DNA from: Kryptolebias marmoratus
Taxonomy: Eukaryota; Chordata; Actinopteri; Cyprinodontiformes; Rivulidae
Reading direction: 5' to 3'
DNA length: 64,000 bases
Assembly: GCF_001649575.2 (NCBI RefSeq)
Contig: NC_051451.1
Location: forward strand, 21,889,111 to 21,953,110
The notes under the pieces were generated by a model. The model was given only the letters and a program-made list of their open reading frames with translations, made no database searches and was not told the origin of the DNA. Made by a program: the position numbers and the translations under genes. Below, piece by piece: positions 24,299 to 35,943 of this stretch. Every line of letters begins with the position of its first letter. The stretch's first letter is position 1.

Positions 24299-26067
24299 GT
24301 GAGTTCATGGTTTTCTATTGTGTTGTGAGACCGAAACTCAGATTTAAACAGTTTTATGTGGAAATTGAGCAGTTTGCAAAGAATTTAGTCAGATGAATCA
24401 GATATTCATGAGGAAATGGAGAAAGCCTTTCCTCGTATTAAGCAGTCTATCCTACGTTTTCATGGTGGATGCACAGACACTTTCCTTTTCACTCTTGCAT
24501 AACTGATGGTTGGAAGGAAGAGGGAATCCTGGGATTTTACCATCTGTGAGCAGATCTGCTGTTTTGGCATCAACACCGCTTACTCATAAAGTTTCATATT
24601 TGTGAATTGTGGACAAGCTTCACAGATATCAAAAACTGTGCTTTTTAAATATATTCTGTGATAAATTTGCTAAATATTATTATGATGGATTTTGCTGTCT
24701 AATTTCATGTAGACAAAGTAGAGGAAGGTGATACAATAGGCCTGCTTTTACATATTCAAGCTTGTTTAGGAATACTATAGGGTTGATGTGAATTGCCCTG
24801 CACTGATTTTCAAGTGTTAAAAAAACAGGGTTTAAAATCAAAACATCAGATTAAAGAAAGAATGTTGTCTTCCACTTCATTAAATGTAACACATCAGGGA
24901 AAGTTGGAAAAGGGGGGGATTATCTCTGTAGTTTTCCCTCTGGAGTTTGAAACAAGTTCTTAGCAGCCTGTAATGACTCATTAACAAAGTCACTAACAAG
25001 CATTTCTGCCCACTAACTGCTCAAGATTTTTTTTAAAACAAACTACAAGGGTTAGCTTGAAACACTGTTCAGGTTTACAGTATAGGGTTGAAAATATCCA
25101 TAAGGGGGGCGTTTTTCATTTAAGTTTTTATAGGCTATAAATGTATATTTGCCACTTTGGACAGAATCCGTTTATGACATTTAAAAAAAGGCCTAAAATG
25201 TCCAACAGTGTCATGAATATGTTAAACTTATAGGAGACACATTTTGCTGCAAATCTGATAGTGTAGTTATTTCAGCTCTTAATCAAACATAAAGCTACAT
25301 TTTCACAAGCTCTAGTGACTCGTAATTGCCATCACAATTGCAAAAACCTTGACGGTTTCATTGTGTTAAGTAAGTATTATGAATAAAAGATTTAGAGAAT
25401 CAAGACAGTGGTTCCAGAGTATAGTGATTCTAACAAGTTGAGTAAAAGTCAAATACTTCTTTTTTAGGAATTCCAAAAATGAACAGATTTTTTTACCAGG
25501 TTGAAAACCACCAGCACTGTATTATTATAATCTTTGGGCCCTGAGGTAGTTTTTAATTAAAAACAGACGCATATCCTTTGTGAAAATTACTGCAAACTGT
25601 CCAGAAACTGTTTAGAACCCAGTCAGTAGAAAAATGTTATCACTGCATCTGCAATCAAAGCTAAAACTCTGCTAATAAAATAAATCATAAACTGTATCAC
25701 AAAAACATCCTAATGTATTTTTAATGTTTTTAAAAGAATAGAAATAGTTTAGTCAGGCCTAGTTTAATTTTGTGTGTATTGTTTACATCAGTAGACTGTG
25801 AAGTTATTATAAAGACTTTTAAAGTGCGAGTGACAGATTCCTGTGTAAGGAATCTGAGCAGATCCCCCACACAGCCCCTCAGTGTGTCTCTCATCCTCTT
25901 TTATATGCAGCTGTTTCTTTTTCTCTTTACATCCCTCCTTCCTCACCTTCTGCTCTCCATTCTTTGACCGGTATCTGTCCGGCGTCCAACTTCCTTATCA
26001 TTTGCTTGCCCTGTGTGTGTCCATGTCTTCCTTTTCTTTCCCATGTGTTGCCTTTTCGGTGATAAAG
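24299..26067 (+). other. dst: intron before the cassette microexon
   Basis: This is AT-rich apart from a long pyrimidine tract at about 25880-26060 leading to the microexon acceptor. Nothing else is recognised. Confidence 0.7.
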
Positions 26068-26103
26068 CCGAGGGAGCGTGATTTTCTGAAGACTTTGCGG
26101 TTG
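26068..26103 (+). CDS. dst: dst alternative exon: 36-nt CH1 cassette
   Basis: Twelve codons, PRERDFLKTLRL, lie between gataaag and gtgagt. The cassette is in phase 0 on both sides, so inclusion gives ...[25 protein letters not shown] and skipping gives ...[14 protein letters not shown] cassette of this kind at this point of CH1 is known in spectraplakins. The duplicated PRER suggests it arose from the start of the next exon. A TGC lies in the pyrimidine-rich acceptor, as in neural microexons, so nervous-system inclusion is plausible but unproven. Confidence 0.8.
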
Positions 26104-27246
26104 GTGAGTGGGACAGAAGCATGTGCAGTTGAGCAGCATGGAGACACGGTGGATGATGATGATGATGATGATAAGGGGGTACGTGTGGTTTGCCCCCCCC
26201 ATCCCCATTTGAAACAGACTAATTCAAAGTGTATTGTGGCCACTTAATACAACAGAAACAGTTCCGCCATATGATTCTTCCTTATGATACTTTTTAAAAT
26301 CAGCTGTTTCAGACAGTATTCCTTAGTATTTTTGAATACTGCTCTATTTTTTGATTTAGATGGAGACGTGTTTTATAATGCATAAATGTATATACACAAA
26401 CAGAAGACCCAGGCAGCTATTGTTATGTTTTCTTTAGAACATAGATTTTAGTTAGTAATAAAGACCATATTAGCAAAAGCATTAAAAAGATGTGATAAAT
26501 TATCACTGAATTTGTCCACAAAGCTTGGGTCTTTATAACCATTTCATGAACTTTGTTTATCATGCATTTAAATCTGTCTGAACCTACATGGTTATTCAGA
26601 GACTTTTCATTTGCTTTTTCAAAAATGTTTTGCTTCTGAAGCCCTCCGAAAGGCTTCACGAGTGAATAACATTCACTAAATGAAGGAGCTGTGTTTCTTA
26701 GATGCCATTGCTTTGCTACTTAGATGAAGAGGACAGTTGATTGCAGTTCAAGTCCTCAGCTGCTGCTACATCCAGACTTGAATGTATTTACCATTTCATG
26801 CTCATTCTGTGGCCCCCGAACGTTCATGAACATTTGCCACAAGACATCACGCTATGATTGATGACTGAACAGAAAAGTGAATGTTAATTTATTTAATTTG
26901 TCTTATTTGGTTGCTTTTCTTTAGGGTTTGGGGACATGATTTGTTTTGAGAAGTTCAGAATTAATCTGTACAAACTGACATAATGAAAGACTTTCATCAC
27001 AATGGTTGTTCACTACACTGTATTTACTGTGTGCACACAGTTTGATTTGGTTCTTAATGGCTACTGTTATTGGAGGTAGACCTTTCTTTTTGGTGTGTGA
27101 GTTCTTTTACTTTTCTACCTCACCATATCAGCTGGTAAGAAGCATGTTCTGTGTCCTCCATGCTACTAATCAGTTCTTAAATTGTGCTGCGATGCTGTGT
27201 AGTACTTGATTAGCATACAGCTTGTCTTCCCTGTTTATGCCCACAG
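26104..27246 (+). other. dst: intron after the cassette microexon
   Basis: A (GAT)n tract lies at 26151-26172; otherwise nothing is recognised. Confidence 0.7.
26151..26172. repeat. (GAT)n microsatellite
   Basis: About seven GAT units stand 50 bp after the microexon donor. Confidence 0.9.
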
Positions 27247-27324
27247 CCTCGGGAGAGAGGAAGGATGCGCTTCCACAGGCTCCAAAATGTACAGATAGCC
27301 CTGGATTATTTAAAGAGGAGGCAG
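27247..27324 (+). CDS. dst: dst exon: CH1, third part
   Basis: Twenty-six codons, phase 0, encode [20 protein letters not shown] followed by [20 protein letters not shown] is the hallmark CH1 actin-binding helix of plectin, MACF1 and dystonin. Confidence 0.97.
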
Positions 27325-28412
27325 GTAAGGATCTGTCCAAGCACATTTTTTAGTCTTGTGTTACACTTTTGGTTCAAAACTGAATTTTTTGTAGCCATTT
27401 TGAGTCAAGCATCTTTGAAATCACATATATATTCTTGGAAACGAGCTGAAACATGAGCAATCGTCTGTGTTTAGTGTATTTTGGGATTTGCATCACATGG
27501 CACCATTAGCAATATGCTTACTCATGACCAGTGTTGCAATAAATGCACGCCACTGAGTAGCAACAACAGCACACTTTATAAATGATGACTGTAGACTCTT
27601 CCAGCTTTCCATCGTCATACTGTAATAGATTCATTTTCATTTATTTGGCTTTTTCTTTAAAAATAAATCCATCTTAGCCACGACAAATAGTAATTGCTGC
27701 ATTCAAGGCGAGCTGACTACAAATCCCATCAGTGGGATTTTAAAGCGCTCCGGTTGCCGTCCCCTCCCCCGCGCTCCACTCAGGATGTGGAGAGGAACAC
27801 AGCCTCGTTCAGCTGTAGCCAGATGTGACGTACATCTCGAGACAAAGGATTCATACACGCTCGCAAATGAGTTGGTTTATTGTTTTACTCAAATCAGATA
27901 CCAGACACATCCAAGCCCTGCTGTTGTTGGTAAATTTAAAGCAATCTAACACTTTAAATTCTTTAAATCAAGTCATGCATCTGTTTAATTCAAGTCACCC
28001 AAAAGATCTGACTACAAGAATTTACTGACAGCTTTAATAAACCATCACTGTTCTGGTATGCTTACTCTTATATGCTTTAGTTCAGTAAAAAAAAAGTGCA
28101 TTAATTTTTAACTGTGGTATGTTCTAACAACTTTGTAGCATTCCATTAATTAAATACATAAATTCATTGAGTTCACCTCAATTGTTCCCCATTTTTACAT
28201 AAGTACTATTGCGCCATCTTGTGGTGTTTGTTAAACAACAAAATTGAGGCAAAATTGACAAATTGCAGTGACATCTATTTCACGAGTAATGTAGCAAATA
28301 TGCATGTTTTATAAGCCATAATGTAAAAGCAATAATAAATAGAAGCAAGGTCTGAACACACTTTGTGACCTTGTAAAAATACAAGCATTAATTCTTCTTT
28401 TTCAATCTCCAG
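27325..28412 (+). other. dst: intron with a ZNF143-like motif
   Basis: A ZNF143-type word at 27716-27728 is followed by a GC-richer stretch to about 27790. No exon was identified. Confidence 0.65.
27716..27728 (+). promoter_or_regulatory. ZNF143/THAP11-like motif
   Basis: ACTACAAATCCCA differs from the core ACTACAAYTCCCA at one position. It is followed by a local CpG-richer patch inside a CH1 intron. Such sites usually sit in promoters, so an internal start is possible. Confidence 0.35.
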
Positions 28413-28505
28413 GTCAAACTTGTAAATATCAGAAATGATGACATCACAGACGGCAACCCGAAACTGACTCTGGGATTAATCTGGACCATAATTTTGCACT
28501 TTCAG
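28413..28505 (+). CDS. dst: dst exon: end of CH1
   Basis: Thirty-one codons, phase 0, encode [20 protein letters not shown] then [11 protein letters not shown], the last helices of CH1. In isoforms 1 and 2 it splices to CH2 at 34114. Confidence 0.97.
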
Positions 28506-31196
28506 GTCAGTTCTACCATCTTTATTTTGTTTGTTCTTTTGGTACAAGCTGTTTTTTTATTTTAAATCTTTTAGTTTTATGTTTGAAAAATGATTCAATT
28601 GTGCAATGATTCAGTTTGAAATACATTTCCATATTCTTCTAAGTTTTTGTTGTGAATATATTTATGTGAAAGATAAATAACAGTCTTTATTTAATAGAAA
28701 TAACTTTAGGTGTGATTTATCACTGCAGACATGGACTTCATATCAGTACTTTAAAAATAAATAATTCTGCTTTTGGCCACAAGGTGTCAAAGCTGTGCAG
28801 AATATTGTACATCATGCAGAATATCCAAACCGTCTTCACATTTAAAATAGATTAAGAAATTTTAATTAAAAAGAAAACATTAGAGAATAATTACTTTAAT
28901 ATGACTTCATGGCTGTGCACTCCATAAAATTTAAACAAAGAAAAGCCACATATTCTACATCACATCTGCTTCCGAATGTTTAAAAAAGAAAATGAAGATT
29001 TTTGTGCACGTTGTTATTTCTAGTCATTGGGAAATTTTTTTAATGTGTCGTGGACTTGTGATGGTTTTACAAAATGTTAGATGTACCTTCAGTTTATAAT
29101 TCCTGATGCGTGTTCTCAAAAATGTTGAGAGTACTTATTAGTTAATAGTCTTCCTTTTTCTCTTTTCTAGCACTTTGTGACTATTTCTAATGTGGTTTTA
29201 ATATTTTTAACATTGTAAGCCAGGGAGAGAATTTGTCTTTCTTTTCAGGAAAAAGCATGCAGGCCTCAGTGACTAAATACAGAAAAAGCAGTTGATCTGA
29301 TTTTGCCTGGACTCATACACGCTGACAGGTAGCGTCCGTGATGGTGCCAACACCTGCTGCTGTCGGTCTCACGCAAGCCCCCAAGCTCTTGGTCGAGCAG
29401 CACAGGGCCTGTTTCTTCTTGCCTTGGAAGGGCACAGGGGCACTTCACCAGAAAATGTGAAGCCTCGTTTAAAAAAGCATGCACCTTTGGCTTTAATAAA
29501 TAAGCCCAGCTGACAGAAACCTGACATGTAATACCAGGAGGCTATTTTTCTTTTACAAGATTACAGAAATTTCCAAGATTAGTTCCTGTTCTATAGAGGA
29601 GGGTTGTTTTTGAGGACATTCTGTTCGTGCTTCTCTTGCTGCTGCAGGCTCGTTTTTGAGCTTGTAAAAATGTTAGACTTCAAATTTTTACACCTCATAC
29701 CAAATTGATTTTTTTTACTGCTTTGCTAATATTAAAAAATGTGCATTTTTATATCTGTACAAGTAAGATGGAGGGTTTACACAAACTGCCCGTACTATCC
29801 ATCCATCCATCCATTTTCTTTACCTGCTTCTCCATTCTGGGTCGCAGGGAGCTGGTGCCTACTGCCCCTACTATACTTTCATTAATGCTGTATTTACTTC
29901 AGATTGTTCATTTGAGATTGTTGCCATCACACGATCATGATACCTGACTGATGTCATCTGTTTCAGTGCTTGTTTGACTGGTTTTGCCCTTATTGTGTCT
30001 CTGTCTGGAATATTTGTTTTGCAATCACTAACCTCACACATAAACACATATTTATGATTCTTCCACTGGTATTGAAACTCACTGAAAAAGAATGTAAGAA
30101 ACTGGGGCAGCAAGTCATGCTGAATATTTTCAACCAACATTTTACTGATTTAAGCATAAACATAGACTAATAATCCAGTCAAAGTGGGGTTTATTTTACT
30201 GTTAACTTAGCTCTGTACAAAGGAAGCAGCAGAAATCAGTTGACTGGAGTTTGACCTGTGCTTACTGTCCGGTGATTGTAACCTCTGCAGTCATTTCAAA
30301 GTTATACCTCACAAAGGCATAGAACTATAAATGTAATGTCATGACAGTAAAAAATACCTATGTGCCTTCATGAAACTCATATTTAGGTACAGCTCTATTT
30401 TTTCTTTTTATAGTTTTATATAATAAACATTTATTTGATTAGAACATTGGCACATTTTAAAACTGTGATGGTAGTGATTTGGTCAGATAATAGTGTTTGC
30501 TCAAACTTTTAAGCCTAAAGCATACCTTTGATTAGTCTGTTTTATACAGCTTGGTTATTAGACAAAGTGATGTCATCTCGTTAGGATTTGCCCCAGCTTC
30601 AGTGCTGTTCAGTTTTTCTGCGACTCTTCTTGGCTTATAAACCAAAACCTGCTGAGTCAATGTTTGTGAACACATAATGGTGTTGCTAACTGGCAGCCAC
30701 TTCCATTTAAAAGCCTCATCACACCAAAAGTAGAGATGGAAAGATGTTGAAAATGCAGACTAGCCAGACTTGAACAGGTTTCTCCGCAAGTCTTTTTCAT
30801 TCCTGTCCGGCTGAGAGCTACAAGCACGTGGGTAATGTCTCTGTGTGCATTTATGGTGTTTGCGTTGGATTAGCAAAGCCAGAGAAATGTATCAAAGGTC
30901 AGGAAAGATTCAAGTGTAAGAAGAGAGCAAGAGGGAAGTGCAGCGTGGGAGAAGCTGACCAGTTCTCGACCGGGAGTGTAAAGGACAAAGTCGACTGCTC
31001 AGAGTGAAGGGAGCTTTATTGTCTTCTTGCTGGTACTCTGCTGCTTATTATGTTCTCTTTGAACAGTGTTATAATGCCTTTCTGTCAGTAGGATTGTAGT
31101 AGCACCAACTGAATGGAGCTCATTGGATACTTTCCTTTTTTTCTGCTGGGAGTTTAAAGGACTGTTGATGGATACAACATCATTTATCCGGCAGCC
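28506..31196 (+). other. dst: intron upstream of the isoform 3 first exon
   Basis: An (ATCC)n-associated repeat fragment lies at 29797-29870. The last few hundred bases should contain the isoform 3 promoter and leader, but no core promoter motif stands out. Confidence 0.65.
29797..29870 (+). repeat. (ATCC)n-linked dispersed repeat fragment
   Basis: ATCC units run into TTTTCTTTACCTGCTTCTCC and GGGTCGCAGGGAGCTGGTGC, a combination met very often in teleost genomes. It is probably the end of a retroelement; the family is not resolved. Confidence 0.6.
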
Positions 31197-31937
31197 ATGG
31201 GAAACATCTGTGGCTGTGTTCGTAACTCTAAAGAGGAATGCTATGTTGACCCCAAGAAAGCTCCACTGAGCCCTGAATCTAAAAAGCCTAGCAGCCGTCG
31301 CTATTTTCAGAGGAAGAAGAGGAAATCGGAGGACTTAAAGCTTTTTGGATCCCTCAGGAGCCCTGGAAGTGAAGTCTTTACACGCAAAGCCATTTGCAAT
31401 GCAGCTGAGCTTCAGGATGAGTCAGGAGAGAAGTCCGAGCCAACCCAAACAGTGGATGATAAACTCCTACAGGTGGTGAAACATCTTCCCAGGAAAGGCA
31501 GCATCAGCGATGGTGTATATGTTGGAGAGGTACCTGTTGTACTCCACAGAGATGCTGGGAATAAACCTCTTGACACAAGTCTAGCAAACAGATTGGAAAG
31601 TTTGTCTACCAACCGAGAAGACGATGACAGAAATGAGGCCGCTGTAGAAGGAAAGCTCCATGGTATTAGCTCAACTTCCAGAAGGATCTCATCAAGGGAT
31701 AGTTTGCTTGTAAAGAAGCTGCTTCAACGCCAGTTAAGAAGGGCTGTAAGCTTCGGAGCGGTTGAGCACATGTTACGAACTCTGAAAGGCAATGACCACT
31801 CTGGGAATGAGGAGGCTTTTGCCAAGATTATATGTGGCTCTCAAGCACACAGAAGGAGGAGGCGGAGGAGCTACACCTACTCTGGTTACACTGAGCAGAT
31901 TCCAGCTTCTGCCAAGTCTGTTTCCACCCAACACAAG
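31197..31937 (+). CDS. dst: dst exon: isoform 3 first exon with lipid-anchor signal
   Basis: The exon encodes 247 residues and is an alternative first exon between CH1 and CH2, so the isoform has CH2 but no CH1. It starts MGNICGCV: Gly2 fits N-myristoylation and Cys5 and Cys7 fit palmitoylation, as in mammalian BPAG1 isoform 3 (MGNVCGCV). A polybasic patch, RRYFQRKKRK (residues 34-43), should strengthen binding to acidic membranes, and a second run of arginines lies near residues 220-227. The middle is low in recognisable structure. The donor AAG before gtaaaa leaves phase 0 and joins ISEIHV of CH2 exactly. The start is fixed by the lipid signal. Confidence 0.93.
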
Positions 31938-34113
31938 GTAAAACAAGAATGTGCTCTCTGTAGCAATCATGGAGGTGATTTATAATAGAATAAAAAGAGG
32001 TGTGATAAGAGAATGAACTTGAACATTAACTGGAGGGCGATATTTTCAACACACTGCAATAAAATACGACCACAACATTTAGAATGAATGTTAAAATAGG
32101 GCAGTTCTTCACTGCATTAAACGAACAATCATATTACAAATGTTTTAAGAGTATGCTTTACTTTTTTCTTTCATGTTTTTCTATGATCAAGTGTCTTTAG
32201 TCAGTTTTGAAGTTAACACAAGGCTAGGATATGTGAAAATCATAAAGATCCTGATTGTTTTTTTAATTCTTTCTCATGTTTTGGATTCTTGTGCTTGAAA
32301 CTTTAGGTGATATTAAAAATTTGACAGACTTTATGAGATTGGTATATCTGCTTTGCTTCTTCACTGGTGTTAGTTTCAGATATCAGTGGATCCATAGTTA
32401 CTTGGTGATTCTTGCAGTCTTTTTGGATCTTGTTTAATGTTGTTGTGCTGTTGGACATTGGGATCTTGTTAAAGTATCCAGTAAAACTGCAGGAGTGAGT
32501 CAGGTTTAGTTTTTGATATCCATGCTTAGCTCATGTCTCTGTAGAGTGAAGCAATACTGGTTCAGCAATCCAAGTGTTTGTATGGCTAGGAATTTACATT
32601 TTATTATCTAAATTGTTTGCCGTTGCCTATTTTATACCCTACATAAATAGATGGGTTTAAAATTTGATTAATGAAATTTCATTTTGTACAATTTCTGTCT
32701 GTATTGAAAGTGTTTTTAGCATTTAGATTTTCATTTTTTCAGGATGTTTACAAAGCGGACAAGGACTGAGTCAATATTATGGACATTGTTCAGATGTCAT
32801 AAATGTGGTTGAAAACTTGTGCAAGCTGTGATGTGGCACTGTTTGCTTTACATCATCATACGTATCAGATTTGTTTGACAAGTCATTATGCAATTGTGCC
32901 TTGCATTGCTGACCTGCTGCTGGCATTTTCCATATCCTCCCAGTGCAGTTAAAGACTACTAAACCTTTGTTTTGTTTTATATTATTAGGCAAATGTTTGA
33001 GGCATTTTTGTTTACATTAAAACACAAAAAATGGTTTAAAATTTTGCTGGTTATGCTTTAAGTGAGTAAAAAAACATTAAAAATGCAGAAGGAAAAAAAG
33101 GCAGAAAGTAAACTAAACATGTTTACTATCTAAGAAAATTCAAAAGTATGTGACAGAACTCATATCCTGAAGTTATTAGTTTAGTTCTGGTCAGAATTAA
33201 TGACATGAAGAGTGAAATTTGGTTATCTCTGATACAATTATTTCACATAAAATGTTCAACAAACAGACAACAGTTGGAGCTTGTAGACATGTAGAAGTCA
33301 CTTAAGGCTTTGTTTTCAGTTTTAACATTTTTAAATATAATTTTACTGTATAAAAAGAAGTATAGTTGTTTCCACATTCCCTCTTCCATGAAATAATTTT
33401 TTGAGTATCGGAGTTATTGTTAAAAAAATAAATCTGAAGATGAAAAGATAATCAACAATTATCAAGTTTCAATGGTCTGTAACCATGTTAAGAATTTTCA
33501 CAATCACAAAATGTTTAAAAAGCCTCAATGGCATGGCACTAAGAATAAACTCAGGGAGAAAATTCTTTAACATATTAGTGCAGATTACACTAAAAACAAT
33601 GCTAAATACATTAGAGATTTAAACTGAACAGGAAAAACCTATATTGCTAGTTTCAATGTGCCTTATACTTAACCAAATATTGTACTATGTCTAAAACTAA
33701 TTAATTAGTTAAATTAAAATCATCATGGATAAGCCAGGGGGTTTAGGGGTGATTTTATTTAAACAGTATGGACAAGGAAAATGAAAGCAGACCTCTTGAG
33801 GAGATACAGTAACTCAGTTTCTTTATTGGGATCTAGATAATGCCCATTGGGAAAGATGCAATAACTACAGTAAATGCAAACAAGGTTCTATCACAATGTT
33901 GTACTGTTTTGCTGCCTTTACAACTGGATAAACTTAAATGATGTATTAATGTTAATTTTTGCTTCATGACCACTGGCATGTTGACCTTGACAAAATGAGC
34001 AAAATCAGTAAAGTTAGGGTGAAATGCCTCCCTACAAGTAATCAGATATTTAGGGGTAAGGTTTTCTGCGGCTTTGAACATTTTTTTGTTTTGTTTTGCC
34101 TACATTACAACAG
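31938..34113 (+). other. dst: intron before CH2
   Basis: This AT-rich intron is shared by isoform 3 and the CH1-containing isoforms. I see no additional exon or repeat. Confidence 0.75.
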
Positions 34114-34280
34114 ATCTCAGAGATCCATGTCACAGGGGAGTCTGAGGACATGACAGCCAAGGAGAGACTGCTGCTCTGGTCCAAACAGATAACAGATGGT
34201 TATGTAGGTGTACGGTGTGACAACTTCACAACATCCTGGAGGGATGGCAGGCTGTTTAATGCCATCATTCATAAATACAG
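34114..34280 (+). CDS. dst: dst exon: start of CH2
   Basis: This opens in phase 0 with [20 protein letters not shown] and continues [11 protein letters not shown] to [22 protein letters not shown] is the CH2 core. It leaves phase 2. All actin-binding-domain isoforms, including isoform 3, use it. Confidence 0.97.
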
Positions 34281-34459
34281 GTACTGTTTAACAGAACATT
34301 ACTGTGTCGCTTTTCCTTAGTATTTAATCAAGCTCTTCTTATTCTTTGGCATTTTATTTTCATTCCTTCAGGCCCCACACCTTGTTTCTCCAGTACTGTA
34401 TCTAATCAGAATCTCCTGATGTGAACCATCTTGTCATATTCTTTTTCTTTCTGTTTCAG
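34281..34459 (+). other. dst: short intron in CH2
   Basis: GT-AG, gtactg to tttcag; nothing else is seen. Confidence 0.85.
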
Positions 34460-34572
34460 ACCAGATTTGGTTGACATAAGCCGTGTGTCGACGCAGACCA
34501 ACCGCTCAAATCTGGAACAAGCATTTAGTGTAGCTGAACAGTTGGGGGTGGCCAGGCTGCTCGACCCTGAGG
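34460..34572 (+). CDS. dst: dst exon: CH2, second part
   Basis: This encodes [20 protein letters not shown], then [17 protein letters not shown]. The LLDPEDVDV junction crosses the intron with the codon G-AT. The CH2 fold is well conserved here. Confidence 0.97.
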
Positions 34573-34918
34573 GTGAGGCCTGAACCCAGTGTCCTGTGTG
34601 GCTTGCTTCTGATAACACTGTGAAGGCTTGAGCACCTTTTTGCTATGAATTCTAAAGCTTGGAATTTAGCTTCAGGAAGGATTCCTCAGAGTTTAATGTT
34701 GTTAAAAAGATTATACACTCACTTTCAGTTCTGAGGTTGAATACAGTGTAATACATCACGTGTTGTTAGTGTTAGATTTAATTACTTAACTATAAGACCT
34801 GCTAATAACCAGATAATTCATTTTGTTTTGATTCGTAAATTCTTAGCATTCAAAGAGTGCATACTTTCTTTACCATGCATTGCATTTGTGACCTTATGGC
34901 TTTTATTTTCCTCATCAG
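34573..34918 (+). other. dst: intron in CH2
   Basis: 346 bp, no feature recognised. Confidence 0.85.
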
Positions 34919-35025
34919 ATGTTGATGTTCAGTCTCCAGACGAAAAATCTGTGATCACATACGTCTCAACACTGTACGACGCCTTTCCCAAAGTACCCGA
35001 TGGTGCTGATGGAATAAGTCCTAAT
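34919..35025 (+). CDS. dst: dst exon: CH2, third part
   Basis: This encodes [20 protein letters not shown] and [16 protein letters not shown], the final CH2 helices with the conserved [10 protein letters not shown] motif. It leaves phase 0 before gtaaga. Confidence 0.97.
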
Positions 35026-35114
35026 GTAAGATAATGGGACTGACTCACAAGGGACTTCATTCAGTTCAAGTGAAACTGCTGACTTACTGCTGATGATTCT
35101 TTGCCTTTTAACAG

Positions 35115-35234
35115 GACGTTGATATCAAATGGGTGGAGTACCAGAACATGATCAAATACCTCAGTCAATGGATCAAACACAACGTGGCCGTGATGTCAGA
35201 CAGATCTTTCCCCAATAACCCTGTGGAAATAAAG
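35115..35234 (+). CDS. dst: dst exon: CH2 to plakin linker
   Basis: Forty codons, phase 0, begin [20 protein letters not shown] and end [10 protein letters not shown]. This helical segment after CH2 leads to the plakin domain. Confidence 0.96.
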
Positions 35235-35613
35235 GTTTGCTTACATGTCAATTTGTAGATTTTTGTCATTAACAGTTGCTTTCATTCCAAACTTATTAGT
35301 TGAGCTGTGTGATTATAGAAACTGCAACACATCTGACCATTAAAAAGCTAACTCCTTTCTTCAGATAGCTTAAATGCAATGTCTGTCTCCTGAAATTCAG
35401 ACTCAAGGTGAAATTGATGGATGCTAGAGAGCAGCAGCATCCATTAGCAGTCAGAAATCAATACCTTGTATCTGCCAAGATAGATTTATCCTTCTTTTTT
35501 TCAAGACAAGGGTAAATGTTAGTCAAGTGCTTGGAAACTCTCATTGTGCTATAAAAACATGTGAAACAAATGAATGGTTTTATGTTATTTATTCTGCTTT
35601 TTTTTTTTTACAG
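35235..35613 (+). other. dst: intron, nothing recognised
   Basis: 379 bp with a T-rich acceptor tract. Confidence 0.85.
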
Positions 35614-35709
35614 GCACTTTATAAACAATATCAGCAGTTCAAAGAATGTGAAATCCCACTAAAAGAAAACGAGAAAACAAAAATAAAAAATCTCTACAAA
35701 ATGCTTGAG
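35614..35709 (+). CDS. dst: dst exon: linker before the plakin domain
   Basis: Thirty-two codons, [20 protein letters not shown] followed by [12 protein letters not shown], correspond to the family block YxQYxQFKExEIP. Phase 0 on both sides. Confidence 0.96.
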
Positions 35710-35815
35710 GTATATAAAACAGAAGATAATATTGTTTTAGTCATACGTTGTCATTTACATGTAGTCTCAAACACTGTAGGGATAAGAAGTGCACGTTTGG
35801 TGTTTATCTTAACAG

Positions 35816-35943
35816 ATGTGGATCGAGTTTGGACGTATTCAGCTACCCCCGGGTCATCATCCAAACGACGTGGAAAAGGAATGGGGTAAATTAATTGTTG
35901 CTATGCTGGAAAGAGAAAAGAGCCTGCGGCCAGAAGTGGAAAG
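35816..35943 (+). CDS. dst: dst exon: first plakin-domain segment of the actin-binding isoforms
   Basis: This encodes [40 protein letters not shown] and VE(R), ending in phase 2. It is the last exon specific to the long isoforms; the epithelial first exon at 37276 joins the same acceptor (37505) in the same phase. Confidence 0.96.

Noticed and set aside
25882..26247. 121-codon frame over the microexon region
   Set aside because: It runs through the pyrimidine tract and the GAT repeat; only 26068-26103 in the PRERDFLKTLRL frame is supported.
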